Shown one piece after another: positions 1 to 10,044 of a stretch of DNA of 64,000 bases. Within the stretch, counting starts at the first letter, position 1; each line of letters starts with the position of its first letter. The notes beneath the pieces were generated by a model, which searched no databases, was not told the DNA's origin, and was given only the letters and a program-made list of their open reading frames with translations. This DNA is from CADEEN01 sp963738425. GTDB lineage: Bacteria; Pseudomonadota; Gammaproteobacteria; Burkholderiales; Burkholderiaceae_C. The DNA is taken from the NCBI GenBank assembly GCA_963738425.1, contig CAVTWT010000009.1:1-64000 (forward strand). Reading direction: 5' to 3'. The position numbers and the translations under genes were made by a program.

Positions 1-2
1 CC

Positions 3-2171
3 ACGAGCACAGGCTACGCCGCCTGGGCCAGCAACAACAACATCGATTCGTATGCCGTCGGCGTGGGCACCGGCATCGCCAACACCGGCCCGTTGAACGG
101 CATCCACAACGTCGATGCCAACGGCAATGGCACGTCTGATGGCGCGATCATCGTGCCCGACCTGAACGACCGGGCTTGGCACTGCTGTCCACCGTGCCGC
201 TCGCCTACGGCGGCAACGTCGTCAGCAGCACCGCCAACGGCAACGTGCTCGGCGCCGACGGCGGCTACATCCAGACGGTCACGGTGCGACTGGACACCAA
301 CGGCGACGGCACGCCCGACACCGACGTGACCTTCACGCGCAACCAGGCCACCAACCAGATCACCAGCAGCGGCACCTTCCCGGCCGGCTTCCCGGCGGCG
401 GGTGACCTGTTGACGCTCAACGGCACGCGCGGCTTCCCGCTCGGTACGCTGACCTTCAATTTCTCGACCGGCGACTACACCTACTTCACCGGCGGCACCG
501 CGGCCGAGGGCGATGCTTTCTCGTTCACGTTCGTCGCCCGCGACGGCGACGGCGACATCACGGCACCGGCGACGCTGACCGTCGAGATCGCCGACGGCCA
601 CCCGGTCGCGCGCCCCGACACCGACACATTGACCGCCAACCAGACCAGCTTGTCCGGCAACGTCATCTCGGGGCTGGGCACCGATGCCGGCTTGGCGCTC
701 GGCGGCACGCTGACCAACTTCTCACCGAGCGGTGCCGGTGTCGACGACGCGATCGACAGCGCGCAGGTTTTCAGCATCGTCTTCAAGGGCGTGACCTACA
801 CGCTCGGCACCAATGCGTCGGGCAGCGGCACCGGCTTCACCTGGAGCGTCGCCGGCGGCCAGCTCACCTGGGCAGCCGCCAGCGGCGGCGAGCAACTGGT
901 CTTCGCCGCCACCGGCTACTACCAGTACACGCCGCCGGCAGCCGCCCTGCCGGTGGTGCTGAGCAACCCTGCGGTGACGACCTTGTTCAACACCGCGGGC
1001 AATGCCGACGACAACGGCGTGGTCCTTGAGCGGCGTCAGCCGCACCGGCACGGCAACGACGCTGACCTACAACAACCCGGGCGGCACGGCCGACGACGGC
1101 GTGGGCGTCACCGGCAACACCGACGGCACGGTCGACAACCTCGAGACGCTGGTGGTCTCGTTCAGCCAGGCCACGCACCCGCGCGGCGTGCAGGGCGTCA
1201 GCTTCTTCGTCAACGTTGACCAGAAAGCAACCTGGGCGACAACGGATCGGGCACGATCCGATCGCTGACCTACACCGTCTACGACGTGGCCGGCAACGAA
1301 CTCGGCCAGTTCTACAGCACCGGCGAAGGCACAGTGACGATCCCGGCGCAGTACAGCAACATCGGCCGCATCGAGATCGAAGCCAACAGCGCCGCCGACG
1401 CGCGCATCACCAGCGTCAGCTTCTCGTCGGTCAACCTCAACACCGGCGGCGGCGGAAGTGGCGCCGGTCGAAGTGGGCTACACGCTGACCGACACCGACG
1501 GCGACAGCAGCAGCTCGACACTGACGCTGCGCACGATGACGAACAATCTGTTCGGCGACGGCGCCGCCAACAGCATCACCGGCACCGCGGCCAACGACCG
1601 CATCGACGGCGGCGCCGGCAACGACACGCTCAATGGTGCGGCCGGCAATGACCTGCTCATCGGCGGCACCGGCAACGACACCTTGGCCGGCAACGACGGC
1701 GCTGACGAGCTGCGCGGCGGCTCCGGCAGCGACCTCCTCGACGGCGGCAACGGCAACGACATCCTCGTCGGCGGCATGGGCAACGACGCACTGACCGGCG
1801 GCGCCGGCGCCGATGTCTTCCGCTGGGAACTTGCCGACCGCGGCGTGGCGGGCAGCCCGGCGACCGACACCGTGGCCGACTTCAACACCGCACAAGGCGA
1901 CCGGCTCGACCTGCGCGACCTGCTGCAAGGCGAGACGCTGGACGGCGGCGCGATCGGCAACCTCTCGAACTACCTGTTCGTCGAGCGCACCGGCAGCAAC
2001 ACCACGGTGCATATCTCCAGCAACGGCGGTTTCACCTCGGGCTACAACGCCGGCGCCGAAGACCAGACGATCGTGTTGACCGGCATCGACCTCACATCGA
2101 CCGGTACGTTGACGAGCCAGCAGGTGATTCAGGATCTGCTGAACAACAACCGGCTGAGCGTCGATCCCTGA
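3..2171 (+). CDS. RTX calcium-binding repeat protein, 3' part, frame broken
   Basis: The C-terminal part of a large secreted or surface RTX protein; its start lies left of the window. Residues read from the first half are Thr/Gly/Asp-rich, cadherin/VCBS-like segments (for example a V-A-R-D-G-D-G-D-I-T stretch near 530-560). From about 1560 to 1830 come tandem glycine-rich nonapeptides of the GGxGxDxLx type (GGAGNDTLNGAAGNDLLIGG), which bind Ca2+ in a beta-roll. A type I secretion-like tail follows, ending at TGA 2169-2171. The frame switches near 170, 1015, 1225 and 1455, so no single open frame covers the gene. No type I exporter is next to it. Family assignment is firm; the cargo function cannot be told. 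Confidence 0.8.
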
Positions 2172-2180
2172 TGTTCAGCG

Positions 2181-2204
2181 CCCTGTCCCGCGCGCGGGGC
2201 AGGG
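2181..2204 (+). terminator. Hairpin after RTX gene
   Basis: CCCTGTCCCG and CGGGGCAGGG pair around a CGCG loop (one G-T pair) ten bases after the RTX stop codon. No T-run follows, so it is only a candidate terminator. Confidence 0.4.
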
Positions 2205-2419
2205 GCCGCCCCCGTACGGCTCAACGCGCAAACTACCTTTCAGGGTGTTGGTTGCGGTGACGCTGGCGAGCCACGGACCCTTGTGCAGCACTTGGCGCCT
2301 TCAGAGTTGCAGCTGACCGCGCCGGACAAGCGGCCGCAGACCGAACTGCGTGCGCGGCTGGGTGACCCGCCGGCTTGACGCCAGCCCCCTTTCACTGTGC
2401 CGTCAACGTTCGCGCAGGA
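2205..2419. other. Intergenic stretch, convergent gene ends
   Basis: About 215 bases between the RTX end and the receiver gene end. A short open stretch finishing at 2378 (reading ...TELRARLGDPPA) could be a gene-tail remnant, but I do not recognise it. No RNA gene was seen. Confidence 0.3.
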
Positions 2420-2835
2420 TCAGGCCGGTTGCCGCTCAGCGCACGGCGCACACCCTTGAAGCACGCGCACGTCCACCGGCTTGATCCAGTACTCGAAGGC
2501 GCCGAGGCTCATCGCCTTGATGATGTCGATCGTCAGCTCGTCGCCGGTGAGGATCGTCACGCGCAGCCGGCGCGTGGCGATGTCCTCGCTGATCTGGCGC
2601 ACCACGTCGAGGCCGGACATGTCGGGCAGGTGCATGTCGAGCAGCACGAAGTCGGGGCGTTCGCTGCGCACCAGGCGCACGCCGTCGAGCCCGGTGGCGG
2701 CACGGATCAACTGCACCCCGGGAAAACCGGCCAGGCCGCCTTCGACCATCACGAAGTTGAGGTCGACGTTTCGATGTAGAGAACCTTGCCGCGCAGCTCG
2801 GCATCCAGGGGGTCATCAGCAGGCGAGGATGGCAT
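2420..2835 (-). CDS. Response regulator receiver-domain protein, one frameshift
   Basis: A stand-alone CheY-like receiver of about 138 residues with no output domain. Start chosen at ATG 2835 (MPSSPADDPL). The first strand reads KVLYIE; a single missing base near 2770 then breaks the frame, and restoring one base gives a continuous protein (IE-N/D-VDLNFVMVEGG). The phosphoacceptor is Asp67 in FVLLDMHLPD, followed by the switch Thr in ILTGDE and the conserved Lys in WIKPVDV. Such receivers are usually detached modules or the ends of hybrid kinases; no kinase is adjacent. It is the last gene on the minus arm of the purine cluster, and its link to that pathway is unproven. Confidence 0.75.
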
Positions 2836-2905
2836 CGCAGGCGGTTCAAGCTGTTGAACATCCGGTGAGGCCGGCGATCATAGGCGTGCCGCGCGCGCCC
2901 GGTCA

Positions 2906-3112
2906 TCAGGCCGAAACCGGGGGCGGCGACACCTCGCTCCACAACACGCCGCCGGTGGCCCAGTTGTGGCGCGCGATGTCGCTGAAGATCACGTCCACGC
3001 CAGCGGCGCTGCCGCCGAGCACGCGCACGCAGGCCGCTGTGAGTTCCTGCGCCAGTGCGCGCTTCAATTCAACGCTGCGGCCTTCGAACAGTTCGACGTG
3101 GAGGGTGGGCAT
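2906..3112 (-). CDS. 4-oxalocrotonate tautomerase family protein
   Basis: A 68-residue protein starting MPTLHVELFEGRS, so removal of Met exposes the N-terminal Pro that is the catalytic base in this superfamily. Length and the ELKRALAQELTAACVRVLG helix fit small tautomerases, which act as oligomers on 2-hydroxymuconate-like enols. Met at 3112 was chosen rather than the upstream in-frame start because only it places Pro at position 2. It lies 20 bp beyond the class II aldolase and probably shares its transcript. In this purine setting its substrate is unknown; an enol-keto or decarboxylation step is possible. Confidence 0.8.
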   Translation of the reverse strand: MPTLHVELFEGRSVELKRALAQELTAACVRVLGGSAAGVDVIFSDIARHNWATGGVLWSEVSPPPVSA

Positions 3113-3132
3113 GAAGCACTCCTTGAGTTGGT

Positions 3133-4030
3133 TCAGTCTCTGAATCCGGGGCAGAGGCGGTCGGCGCGGCGCAGCAATGCCGGCCATTCGGCGTCGCCGT
3201 CCCACTCGCGGCCGTCGCCGACCCATTGCTCACGGGTGCGCGTGGCCAGATCGTCGCTGACACGTGCGATGCGCTCACCCGCCGCCGCCATCGCCCGCAA
3301 CTGGGCCTGTGCCGCACGTTCGAGGATGTGCATCAGCATGAAGGCCTCGGCGACCGTGCGGCCGACGGTCAGCACGTTGTACCGTCACCGATCCATTGGC
3401 GCTGCGTGCGCTCGCCACTTCGTCGGTGACGCATGCACGCTGCTGGCGGCCATCGCGGGATCTGGATTTGCGCCGCGCGTTCCAGCAGGTGCATCAGCAC
3501 GAACGCCTCGGCCACGGTACGGCCGACGGTCAGCGTGCCGTGGTTGGCCAGGATCAGCCCGTCGAGCGAGCCGAGCGCGCTGACCAGCCGGTCGCGCTCG
3601 GCAGCGTCGAACGCCAGGCCCTCATAGGCGTGGCGCCCGAGACGCCGCCACAGGCGCAGCGCCGGTTGCGAACACGGCAGCAAACCCCATCCGAGCTCGG
3701 CATCGCCGCCAGCGTCTGGCCCCACAGCGTGTGCAGGTGCATCACGCACACGGCATCCGGCCGCGCCGCGTGCACGGCGCCGTGGATCGCAAAGCCGCTC
3801 GGATTCACCGGTGCGCCGGAGCCGTCGATCACGCGGCCCTGCACATCGACCTTCACCAGGTTGTCGGGCCGCACTTCGGCAAAGCGCAGGCCGAAGCGGT
3901 TGATGAGGTACGCGCCGGGCTCGCCCGGCACCGACGCGCTGATGTGGGTCCAGACGATGTCGTCCCAGCCGCGGCGCGCGGCCAGTCGATACGCGGCAGC
4001 GAGATCGCGTCGGGCGCCGGCTTCGTCCAT
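3133..4030 (-). CDS. Class II aldolase/adducin family protein, frameshifted, 3' part duplicated
   Basis: Start at ATG 4030 (MDEAGARRDLAAAYRLAARR). The N-terminal half shows class II aldolase features: a THISASVPGEPGAYLIN strand and the zinc-ligand motif MHLHTLWGQ near 3735. A second His lies in LILANHGTLTVGRTVAEAF. The frame breaks near 3690 and 3380. The segment encoding TVGRTVAEAF(V/M)LMH through QW(I/V)GDG occurs twice in a row (about 3380-3540 and 3190-3375), the upstream copy more degraded. Enzymes of this family cleave sugar phosphates or decarboxylate acids; it overlaps the permease stop by one base and probably belongs to the purine operon. Either a decaying gene or a misassembled one. 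Confidence 0.7.
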
Positions 4031-5509
4031 CAGTGGGCTTCAGCCGTCTTCGCCGCTTCGATCGCGCCCGCGGTGTCGCCGCGCGTGCCGTTGAAGAACA
4101 GGTTCAGCACCACGGCTGCCACCGCCGTCAGCAGGATGCCGGACTCGAGCAGCGGATGCAGGCCATGCGCCATCTGCTGCGTCCAGCGCGGCGCCACCAG
4201 CGGGATCAGGCCGAAGCCGATCGACAACGCGACGATGTAGAGGTTGTTGCGGTTGCCCTTGTAGTCCACCGTCGAGAGGATGCGGATGCCGGTGGCCGCG
4301 ACCATGCCGAACATCACCAGGCCCGCGCCGCCAAGCACGAAGGTCGGGATGCTCTCGACGAAGGCCGCCATCTTCGGCAGCAGGCCGAGCACGATCATGA
4401 TGATGCCGCCGGCGACGCAGACCCAGCGGCTCTTGACGCCGGTGACGCCGACCAGGCCGACGTTCTGCGAGAAGCTGGTGTACGGGAAGGTGTTGAAGAT
4501 GCCGCCGATCAGCGTGCCCACGCCGTCGGTGCGAAGCCCCGCAGCCAGGTCCTGCTGCGTGATCTTGCGGCCGGTGAGGTCGGAGAGCGCGAGGAACATG
4601 CCGGTCGACTCGATCATGACGACGATCATCACCAGCGTCATCGTCAGGATCATCACCAGGTCGAAGGTCGGCGGGCCGAAGGCAAAGGGCGTGACAACGT
4701 CGAACCAGTGCGCCTTGCCGACCTTGTCGAAGTTCATCTTGCCGAGCCCGATCGCGATGGCACAGCCGAGCACGATGCCCAGCAGCACCGAGATGTTGGC
4801 GATGAAGCCCTTGGTGAATTTCACCAGCAGCAGGATGAACAGCAGCACCAGGCCGGCGATCGCCATGTTGTCGAGGCGGCCGTAGTTCGGGTTGTCGGTC
4901 ATCGGGATCGGCGCGAGTCAGCTTGACCGGCGCGCTCGCCGCCGCGGCGGCGGCCTTGGCGCTGTCGACCATCTGCACCAGCTTGGGCACGTCCACGCTC
5001 TGCGCCAGGTTCGGCGGGCCGCCGGCGGCCCAGCCCACGCCGACGCGCATCAGGCTGATGCCGATGATGGCGATGATCGTGCCGGTGACCACCGGCGGAA
5101 AGAAGCGCAGCAGCTTGCTGACGATCGGCGCGATCAGGATCGAGATCACGCCGGCACCGATGATGGCGCCGAAGATCGCGCGCGCGCCGTCCACGCCGGG
5201 CATCGCGTTGGCAAACGCCACCATCGGCCCGACGGCGGCAAAGGTCACGCCCATCATCACCGGCAGCTTGATGCCGAACCACTTGGTGACGCCGAGCGAC
5301 TGGATCAGCGTCACCAGGCCGCAGCAGAACAGGTCGGCGCTGATCAGCAGCGCCACCTGCTCGGGCGTGAGCTTCAGCGCGCGGCCGACGATCAGCGGCA
5401 CCGCGATCGCGCCGGCATACATCACCAGCACATGCTGCAGGCCGAGTGCGGCCAGTCGCGGCGCGGGCAGCTTCTCGTCCACCGGGTGGACGGCGTTCAT
5501 CTCGCTCAT
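4030..5509 (-). CDS. NCS2 family xanthine/urate permease, one frameshift
   Basis: A proton-coupled purine permease of the inner membrane (nucleobase-cation symporter-2), about 493 residues once one base is restored near 4912. Start ATG 5509 (MSEMNAVHPV) has GGAGACAC upstream. The signature QNVGLVGVTG (Q-N-x-G-x4-T-G) lies near 4445-4475 and fits the xanthine/uric acid branch. Multiple hydrophobic helices surround it, including the LQHVLVMYAGAIAVPLIVG first span. It lies 44 bp after puuD, so it most likely imports the substrate of that pathway. The frame passes from the N- to the C-terminal part around a loop rich in Ala/Lys, where one lost base is the simplest explanation. Confidence 0.88.
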
Positions 5510-5552
5510 GGGTGTCTCCTCGGAACCGGGTGTTTGTGTGGAGGGGAACGGG

Positions 5553-6759
5553 CTACTGCGTGGGCGCGCCCGCGTCGAACCAGCGCTTGATGAGCGCACG
5601 TTCCTCGTCGGTGATCTGAGTCGCGTTGTTGAGCGGCATCAGTTTCAGGATCGCCACCTGCTGGTTGACGGCCTGCGCGTGCTGCTTGAGCAGCTCGGGG
5701 GTGTGAAGGGCCACGTTCTTCTGCTGCAACTGCGCGTTGTGGCACATCGCGCAGCGCTGATCGATCACGGCACGCACTTCGGCGTAGCTGGCGGCCTTGG
5801 GCGCTGCAGCGCTGGCCGGAGCGCGGCGGCGGCGCAAGCCAGAACGCGAGTCCCACCAGCACCAGCGTGCCGACGACCGCGTGCTCCCACGGTGCGCGGC
5901 GGTGCTCGACATGCGCCTTGTGCCGGGCGACGAAGCTGTGGCGGATCAGCGCGCCGGCCAGCATCAGCAGCACGAGCACGATCCAGTTGTGCTTGCCGCT
6001 GTAGAGCCAGCCGTAGTGGTTCGACATCATGGCCACGATGACCGGCAGCGTGAAATACGTGTTGTGCACGCTGCGCTGTTTGCCGCGCTGGCCATGGATC
6101 GGATCGACCGGCTGGTTGGCGCGCAGTTGCGCCACCACCGTGCGCTGGCCCGGGATGATCCAGAAGAAGACGTTGCCGCTCATCGTCGTGGCCAGCATCG
6201 CGCCGACGAGCAGGAAGGCGGCGCGGCCGGCGAAGAGCTGGCACGCCAGCCAGGACGCGAAGATCACGAAGACGAAGACGCCGATACCGACGACGAGGTC
6301 ACCGTTCTTGCGCTGGCCGAAGAGGCGGCAGATGACGTCGTAGATGATCCAGAACGCCACCAGAAAACCGAGCGCAGCGCCGATGGCCGCGGCCGGCGAC
6401 CAGTCGAACACGCTCTTGTCGATCAGGAACGAGCCGGCGTTGAACAGGTACATGACCGTGAACAGCGCAAAGCCGGTCAGCCAGGTGCTGTAGCTCTCCC
6501 AGTACGACCAGTGCAGGTTCTCGGGCAGCGCGCGCCAGCGCGGCGCCACCATGTACTTGTTGGCGTGATAGAAGCCGCCGCCGTGCACGGCCCACATCTC
6601 GCCGTCGACGCCCTTGGCCTTGAGGTCGTCGTGCTCGGGCTTCGACAGGCTGTTGTCGAGCAGCACGAAGTAGAACGACGAGCCGATCCAGGCGATCGCC
6701 GTGATGACATGGGCCCACCGCAACAGCAGGTTGAGCCAGTCGAACAGGTAGGAATCCAT
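5553..6759 (-). CDS. puuD: Membrane urate hydroxylase PuuD with C-terminal cytochrome c domain, one frameshift
   Basis: Oxidises urate to 5-hydroxyisourate at the cytoplasmic membrane, passing electrons to a fused c-type haem. The N-terminal part has about eight membrane spans starting LLLRWAHVITAIAWIGSSFY, with His residues along the helices and the loop AVHGGGFYHANKY. The C-terminal domain carries one haem motif, CAMCH, near 5735-5750 and ends AGAPTQ. One base is needed near 5825, in a GCC/CCG-rich linker, to join the two parts. ATG 6759 (MDSYLFDWLN) is preferred over a GTG three codons upstream because homologues start there. The 175-bp leader holds a GTGTATACAC operator. Confidence 0.9.
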
Positions 6760-6881
6760 CGCGGGCACGGTCCAGGGGATGACGCAATCGCTTGCGTTAT
6801 CCCCTCACCACAGCGGGCTCTGTGAGGAGCGACCGTCGCAACCGCCGAATGGGTTCGGCGGGCACCGCGGCGACGATGGAC

Positions 6882-6901
6882 AAAGTGTATACACGATCGT
6901 G
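6882..6901. promoter_or_regulatory. GntR-type operator upstream of puuD
   Basis: AAAGTGTATACAC at 6882-6894 contains the palindrome GTGTATACAC and is followed by a second palindrome CACGATCGTG (6892-6901). The same 13 bases recur at 8332-8344 beside the gntR gene. It sits 126 bp upstream of puuD, between the binding-protein gene and puuD, so puuD probably has its own regulated promoter. Confidence 0.65.
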
Positions 6902-6934
6902 TACAGAAATATGCGGGCTTTCCCTATTACGCTT

Positions 6935-7894
6935 TCACTTCAAGTCGGCCGCCTTGATCGCCGGCTGCCAGTCGGCAACCTGCTTGGCCACGAAGGCCGT
7001 GAACTCATCGGCGCCGGCCTTGGTGGCGGTGATGCCGAGTTCCTCGAAGCGCTTGACGATGGCCGGGTCGGAGACGATGGCCGCGATCGCCGCGGTCAGC
7101 TTGTCGGTCACCTCTTTCGGCAAACCGGCCGGGCCGCTGACGCCGAAGTAGTTTTCCGCCACCAGTTGCGGCAGGCCGAGTTCGGTCACGCTGGGCACGT
7201 CGGGCAGCAGCGGCGAGCGCGTCTTCGTCGTCACCGCCAAGCCCTTGATCTGGCCGGCCTTGACCATCGGCACGAAGGCGGTGATGACGTCGATGCCGAG
7301 CGGAATCTGCCCGGCGATCAGATCGGTCGTCATCGGCGCGCCGCCCTTGTACGGGATGTGCACCATCTGGATCTTCATCGCCGCCTTGCTCATCTCGCCG
7401 ACGATGTGGCCGATCGAGCCCGGGCCGCCGGAGCCGAAGGTGTAGCCCGGCGTGGCGGCGGCCTTTGGCAAATCTTTCAGCGACGCCGGCCCCGTCTTCG
7501 GGTTGGCCATGATCAGCACCGGCGCCACACCGAGCATGGCGACGTGGGTGAATTGCTTGACCGGGTCGTAGGGCTTGGTCGGCACGGTGAAGGGGCCGAT
7601 CGACGTCGGCGTGCTGTTGCTGAGCATCAGCGTGTAGCCGTCCGGTGCGGAGCGCACCACATCGAGGCCACCGATGGTGCCCCCAGCACCCGGCTTGTTG
7701 TCCACCACCACCGTCTGGCCGAGCGCCTTGGACAAGGGCTCGGCGATGGCGCGGGCGACGATGTCGCTGGCGCCACCGGCCGCGAAGGTGACGACCATGC
7801 GGATCGGCTTTTCGGGCCAGGCAGCGTGGACGGTGAGCGGGTTGACGACGGCCAGCGCGATGGCGGCGGCGATGAAGGTGCGGCGAAAGTTCAT
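6935..7894 (-). CDS. Bug family (tripartite tricarboxylate transporter) substrate-binding protein
   Basis: A 319-residue periplasmic binding protein. Start ATG 7894 (MNFRRTFIAAAIALAVVN) gives a clean signal peptide ending HAA-WPEKPI. Family hallmarks follow: KPIRMVVTFAAGGASD near residue 25, NKPGAGGTIG, and VHIPYKGGAPMTTDLIAGQI in the second half. These proteins capture carboxylates and similar small anions for TctAB carriers or for signalling. No TctA/TctB gene lies in the window, so this one is an orphan. It sits 43 bp after uraH in the same direction, suggesting a ligand from the urate pathway such as allantoate or another ureido acid; that is inference. Confidence 0.88.
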   Translation of the reverse strand: MNFRRTFIAAAIALAVVNPLTVHAAWPEKPIRMVVTFAAGGASDIVARAIAEPLSKALGQTVVVDNKPGAGGTIGGLDVVRSAPDGYTLMLSNSTPTSIGPFTVPTKPYDPVKQFTHVAMLGVAPVLIMANPKTGPASLKDLPKAAATPGYTFGSGGPGSIGHIVGEMSKAAMKIQMVHIPYKGGAPMTTDLIAGQIPLGIDVITAFVPMVKAGQIKGLAVTTKTRSPLLPDVPSVTELGLPQLVAENYFGVSGPAGLPKEVTDKLTAAIAAIVSDPAIVKRFEELGITATKAGADEFTAFVAKQVADWQPAIKAADLK

Positions 7895-7937
7895 GGTGGT
7901 CTCCAGTGCGTGCGTTCGCTTGCAAGCGGCGTGCCGG

Positions 7938-8291
7938 TCAGCTGCCGCGGTAGGTGCTGTAGCTGTAGGGGCTGACGAGCAAGGGCACGTGGTAGTGGCC
8001 CTGCGCGTCGGCAATGCCGAAGTCGAGCTGGACCTCGTCGAGAAACGGCGGCTCGGGCAGCGCCACGCCGCGGCCGCGGAAGTACGCCGCAGTCTCGAAG
8101 ACCAGGCGGTAGCGGCCGGCGGCCATGGTCTTCTCGTCGAGCAGCGCGCTGTCGGAGCGGCCGTCGGCGTTCAGTGCAAAGCTGCGCAGCGTCGTCGCAC
8201 CGGCAGCTTCGACGCGCTGCAGCGTGACCTTCATGCCGGCAGCGGGGCAGCCGTTGGCGGTGTCGAGAACATGCGTGCTGAGATGGCCCAT
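7938..8291 (-). CDS. uraH: 5-hydroxyisourate hydrolase
   Basis: A 117-residue transthyretin-like enzyme that hydrolyses 5-hydroxyisourate, the product of PuuD, to OHCU. It starts MGHLSTHVLDTANGCPA, containing the family N-terminal signature with its catalytic His, and ends with the diagnostic YRGS tetrapeptide. HYHVPLLVSPYSYSTYRGS supplies the remaining active-site residues. It is the first gene of the minus arm, divergent from gntR across an 82-bp intergenic region that holds a 16-bp palindromic operator. Length matches the family exactly and the frame is intact. Confidence 0.96.
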   Translation of the reverse strand: MGHLSTHVLDTANGCPAAGMKVTLQRVEAAGATTLRSFALNADGRSDSALLDEKTMAAGRYRLVFETAAYFRGRGVALPEPPFLDEVQLDFGIADAQGHYHVPLLVSPYSYSTYRGS

Positions 8292-8331
8292 GGGATGCGG
8301 TGCGCGAGGCAGATCGGTTGCGGGATTCCGA

Positions 8332-8347
8332 AAAGTGTATACACTTT
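8332..8347. promoter_or_regulatory. 16-bp palindromic operator between uraH and gntR
   Basis: AAAGTGTATACACTTT is a perfect palindrome centred 27 bp before the gntR GTG and about 48 bp from the uraH start. Its core matches the site upstream of puuD. The location fits autoregulation and control of the whole cluster by the adjacent GntR/FCD protein. Confidence 0.7.
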
Positions 8348-8373
8348 GGCATACACGTCAACCGGATTTCTCC

Positions 8374-9081
8374 GTGGCCAAGAGCCGAGCCCTCCTCAAG
8401 GTGGTGGCGCCAACGCCGAGCAGCACCCAGCGCATCGTCGCCTCGATCGTCGAGGCCATCGTCGAGCGCCGCCTGATGCCGGGCACCAAGCTCGCCGAGT
8501 CGCAGATCGGCGAGCTGTTCAACGTCTCGCGCACCGTCGTTCGGCAGGCGCTGAACCAGCTTTCGCGCGACCGCCTGATCACGCTCGAGCCGGCGCGCGG
8601 CGCCTTTGTCGCCCAGCCGGGCATCGAAGAAGCGCGCCAGGTCTTCGAGGCCCGGCAGCTGATCGAGGCCGGCATCGTGCGCGAGCTGTGCGGGCGCATC
8701 ACGACGGCGCAGGTGGCGACGCTGCGCGCCCACCTGAAGCAGGAACGCGAGGCCGTGGCCCGCACCGACATCAGCGGGCGCACGCGGCTCCTGGCCGACT
8801 TTCACGTCGTGCTGGCGCAGATGCTCGGCAACGAGGTGCTGGCGCAGTTGCTGGCCGACCTGCTGTCGCGCTCGTCGCTGATCGCGCTGATGTACCAGTC
8901 TTCGCATTCGGCCGAACATTCGCAGGCCGAGCATGTGGCCATCGTCGATGCGCTGGAGAAACGCGACACGCGCGCCGCCGTCAAACTGATGGCGCAGCAC
9001 CTGCACACCGTCGAACACAACCTGCGGCTCGACCCGCGACCCACCGACCTCGCCAAAGCACTGAACCTGACCTCTGAAGCC
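8374..9081 (+). CDS. GntR/FCD family transcriptional regulator
   Basis: About 236 residues from GTG 8374 (VAKSRALLKV). Residues 15-75 form a GntR winged helix (SIVEAIVERRLMPGTKLAES, then FNVSRTVVRQALNQL). Residues 85-225 form an all-helical FCD ligand domain with HxxxH-type metal or acid-binding positions (DFHVVLAQ, QAEHVAIVDAL). It is divergent from uraH and directly precedes puuE, so it is the likely local regulator; the ligand may be a pathway intermediate such as allantoin. There is no stop codon before puuE: the frame runs straight into it. One C fewer at 9080-9081 would restore an ATGA stop/start overlap, so the fusion is probably a sequence error. Confidence 0.88.
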
Positions 9082-10039
9082 ATGACCGCCCCACCCTCGC
9101 TTCGCTACCCCCGCGACCTCGCCGGCCACGGCCGCCACCCGCCGCATGCGCGCTGGCCCGGCGGCGCGCGCGTGGCGCTGCAGTTCGTCCTCAACTACGA
9201 AGAAGGCGGCGAGAACTCGGTGCTGCATGGCGATGCCGGCAGCGAACAGTTCCTGTCCGAGATGGCCAACCCGCCGGCCTTCGCGGCGCGCCACCTGAGC
9301 ATGGAAGGCATCTACGAGTACGGCTCGCGCGTCGGCGTCTGGCGCCTGCTGCGCGAGTTCGAACGGCGCCAACTGCCGCTGACGGTGTTCGGCGTCTCGA
9401 TGGCGCTCGAACGCTGCCCCGAGGTCACGGCGGCCTTCGGCGAACTCGGCCACGAGATCGCCTGCCACGGCTGGCGCTGGATCTCCTATCAAGGCCTCGA
9501 CGAAGCCACCGAGCGCGAGCACATGGCGCGCGGCATGGAGATCATCCAGCGCCTCACCGGCTCACAGAGCGCTCGGCTGGTACACCGGCCGCGACAGCCC
9601 GAACACGCGCCGCCTGGTTGCCGACTTCGGCGGCTTCGAATACGACAGCGACTACTACGGCGACGACCTGCCGTTCTGGCTGCAGGTGAAGAAGAGCGAC
9701 GGCGCGGCGGCGCCGCACCTGGTGGTGCCCTACACGCTCGACTGCAACGACATGCGCTTCGCGCTGCCGCAGGGCTTCTCGCATGGCGACGAGTTCTTCA
9801 ACTACCTGCGCGACGCTTTCGACGTGCACTACGCGGAAGGTGACGAGCGGCCGAGCATGATGAGCATCGGCATGCACTGCCGCCTGCTCGGCCGGCCCGG
9901 CCGCCTGCGCGCGCTGCAACGCTTCCTCGACCATGTGCAGCGCCATGACCGCGTCTGGGTGGCGCGGCGCATCGACATCGCGCGGCATTGGAAGGCGACG
10001 CATCCTTTCGATCCGGCCACCGCTTTCGTGTGGGAGTAA
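9082..10039 (+). CDS. puuE: Allantoinase PuuE (polysaccharide deacetylase fold), one frameshift
   Basis: Opens the hydantoin ring of allantoin to give allantoate. It belongs to the NodB-like deacetylase fold rather than the amidohydrolase-type allantoinase. The start MTAPPSLRYPRDLAGHGRHP, the block LQFVLNYEEGGENSVLHGD and the HEIACHGWRW motif match PuuE proteins, about 318 residues in all. The frame breaks near 9575, after IIQRLTGS. The continuation reads GWYTGRDSPNTRRLVADFGG and ends at TAA 10037-10039. It sits between the regulator and uraD-allC on one probable transcript, and supplies the substrate of the AllC half of the next protein. Confidence 0.92.
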
Positions 10040-10044
10040 GACAA

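Noticed and set aside
14..601. Long minus-strand open frames opposite the RTX gene and many other GC-rich genes
   Set aside because: They are Arg/Ala/Val-rich shadows of real coding sequence in GC-rich DNA, with no recognisable domains.
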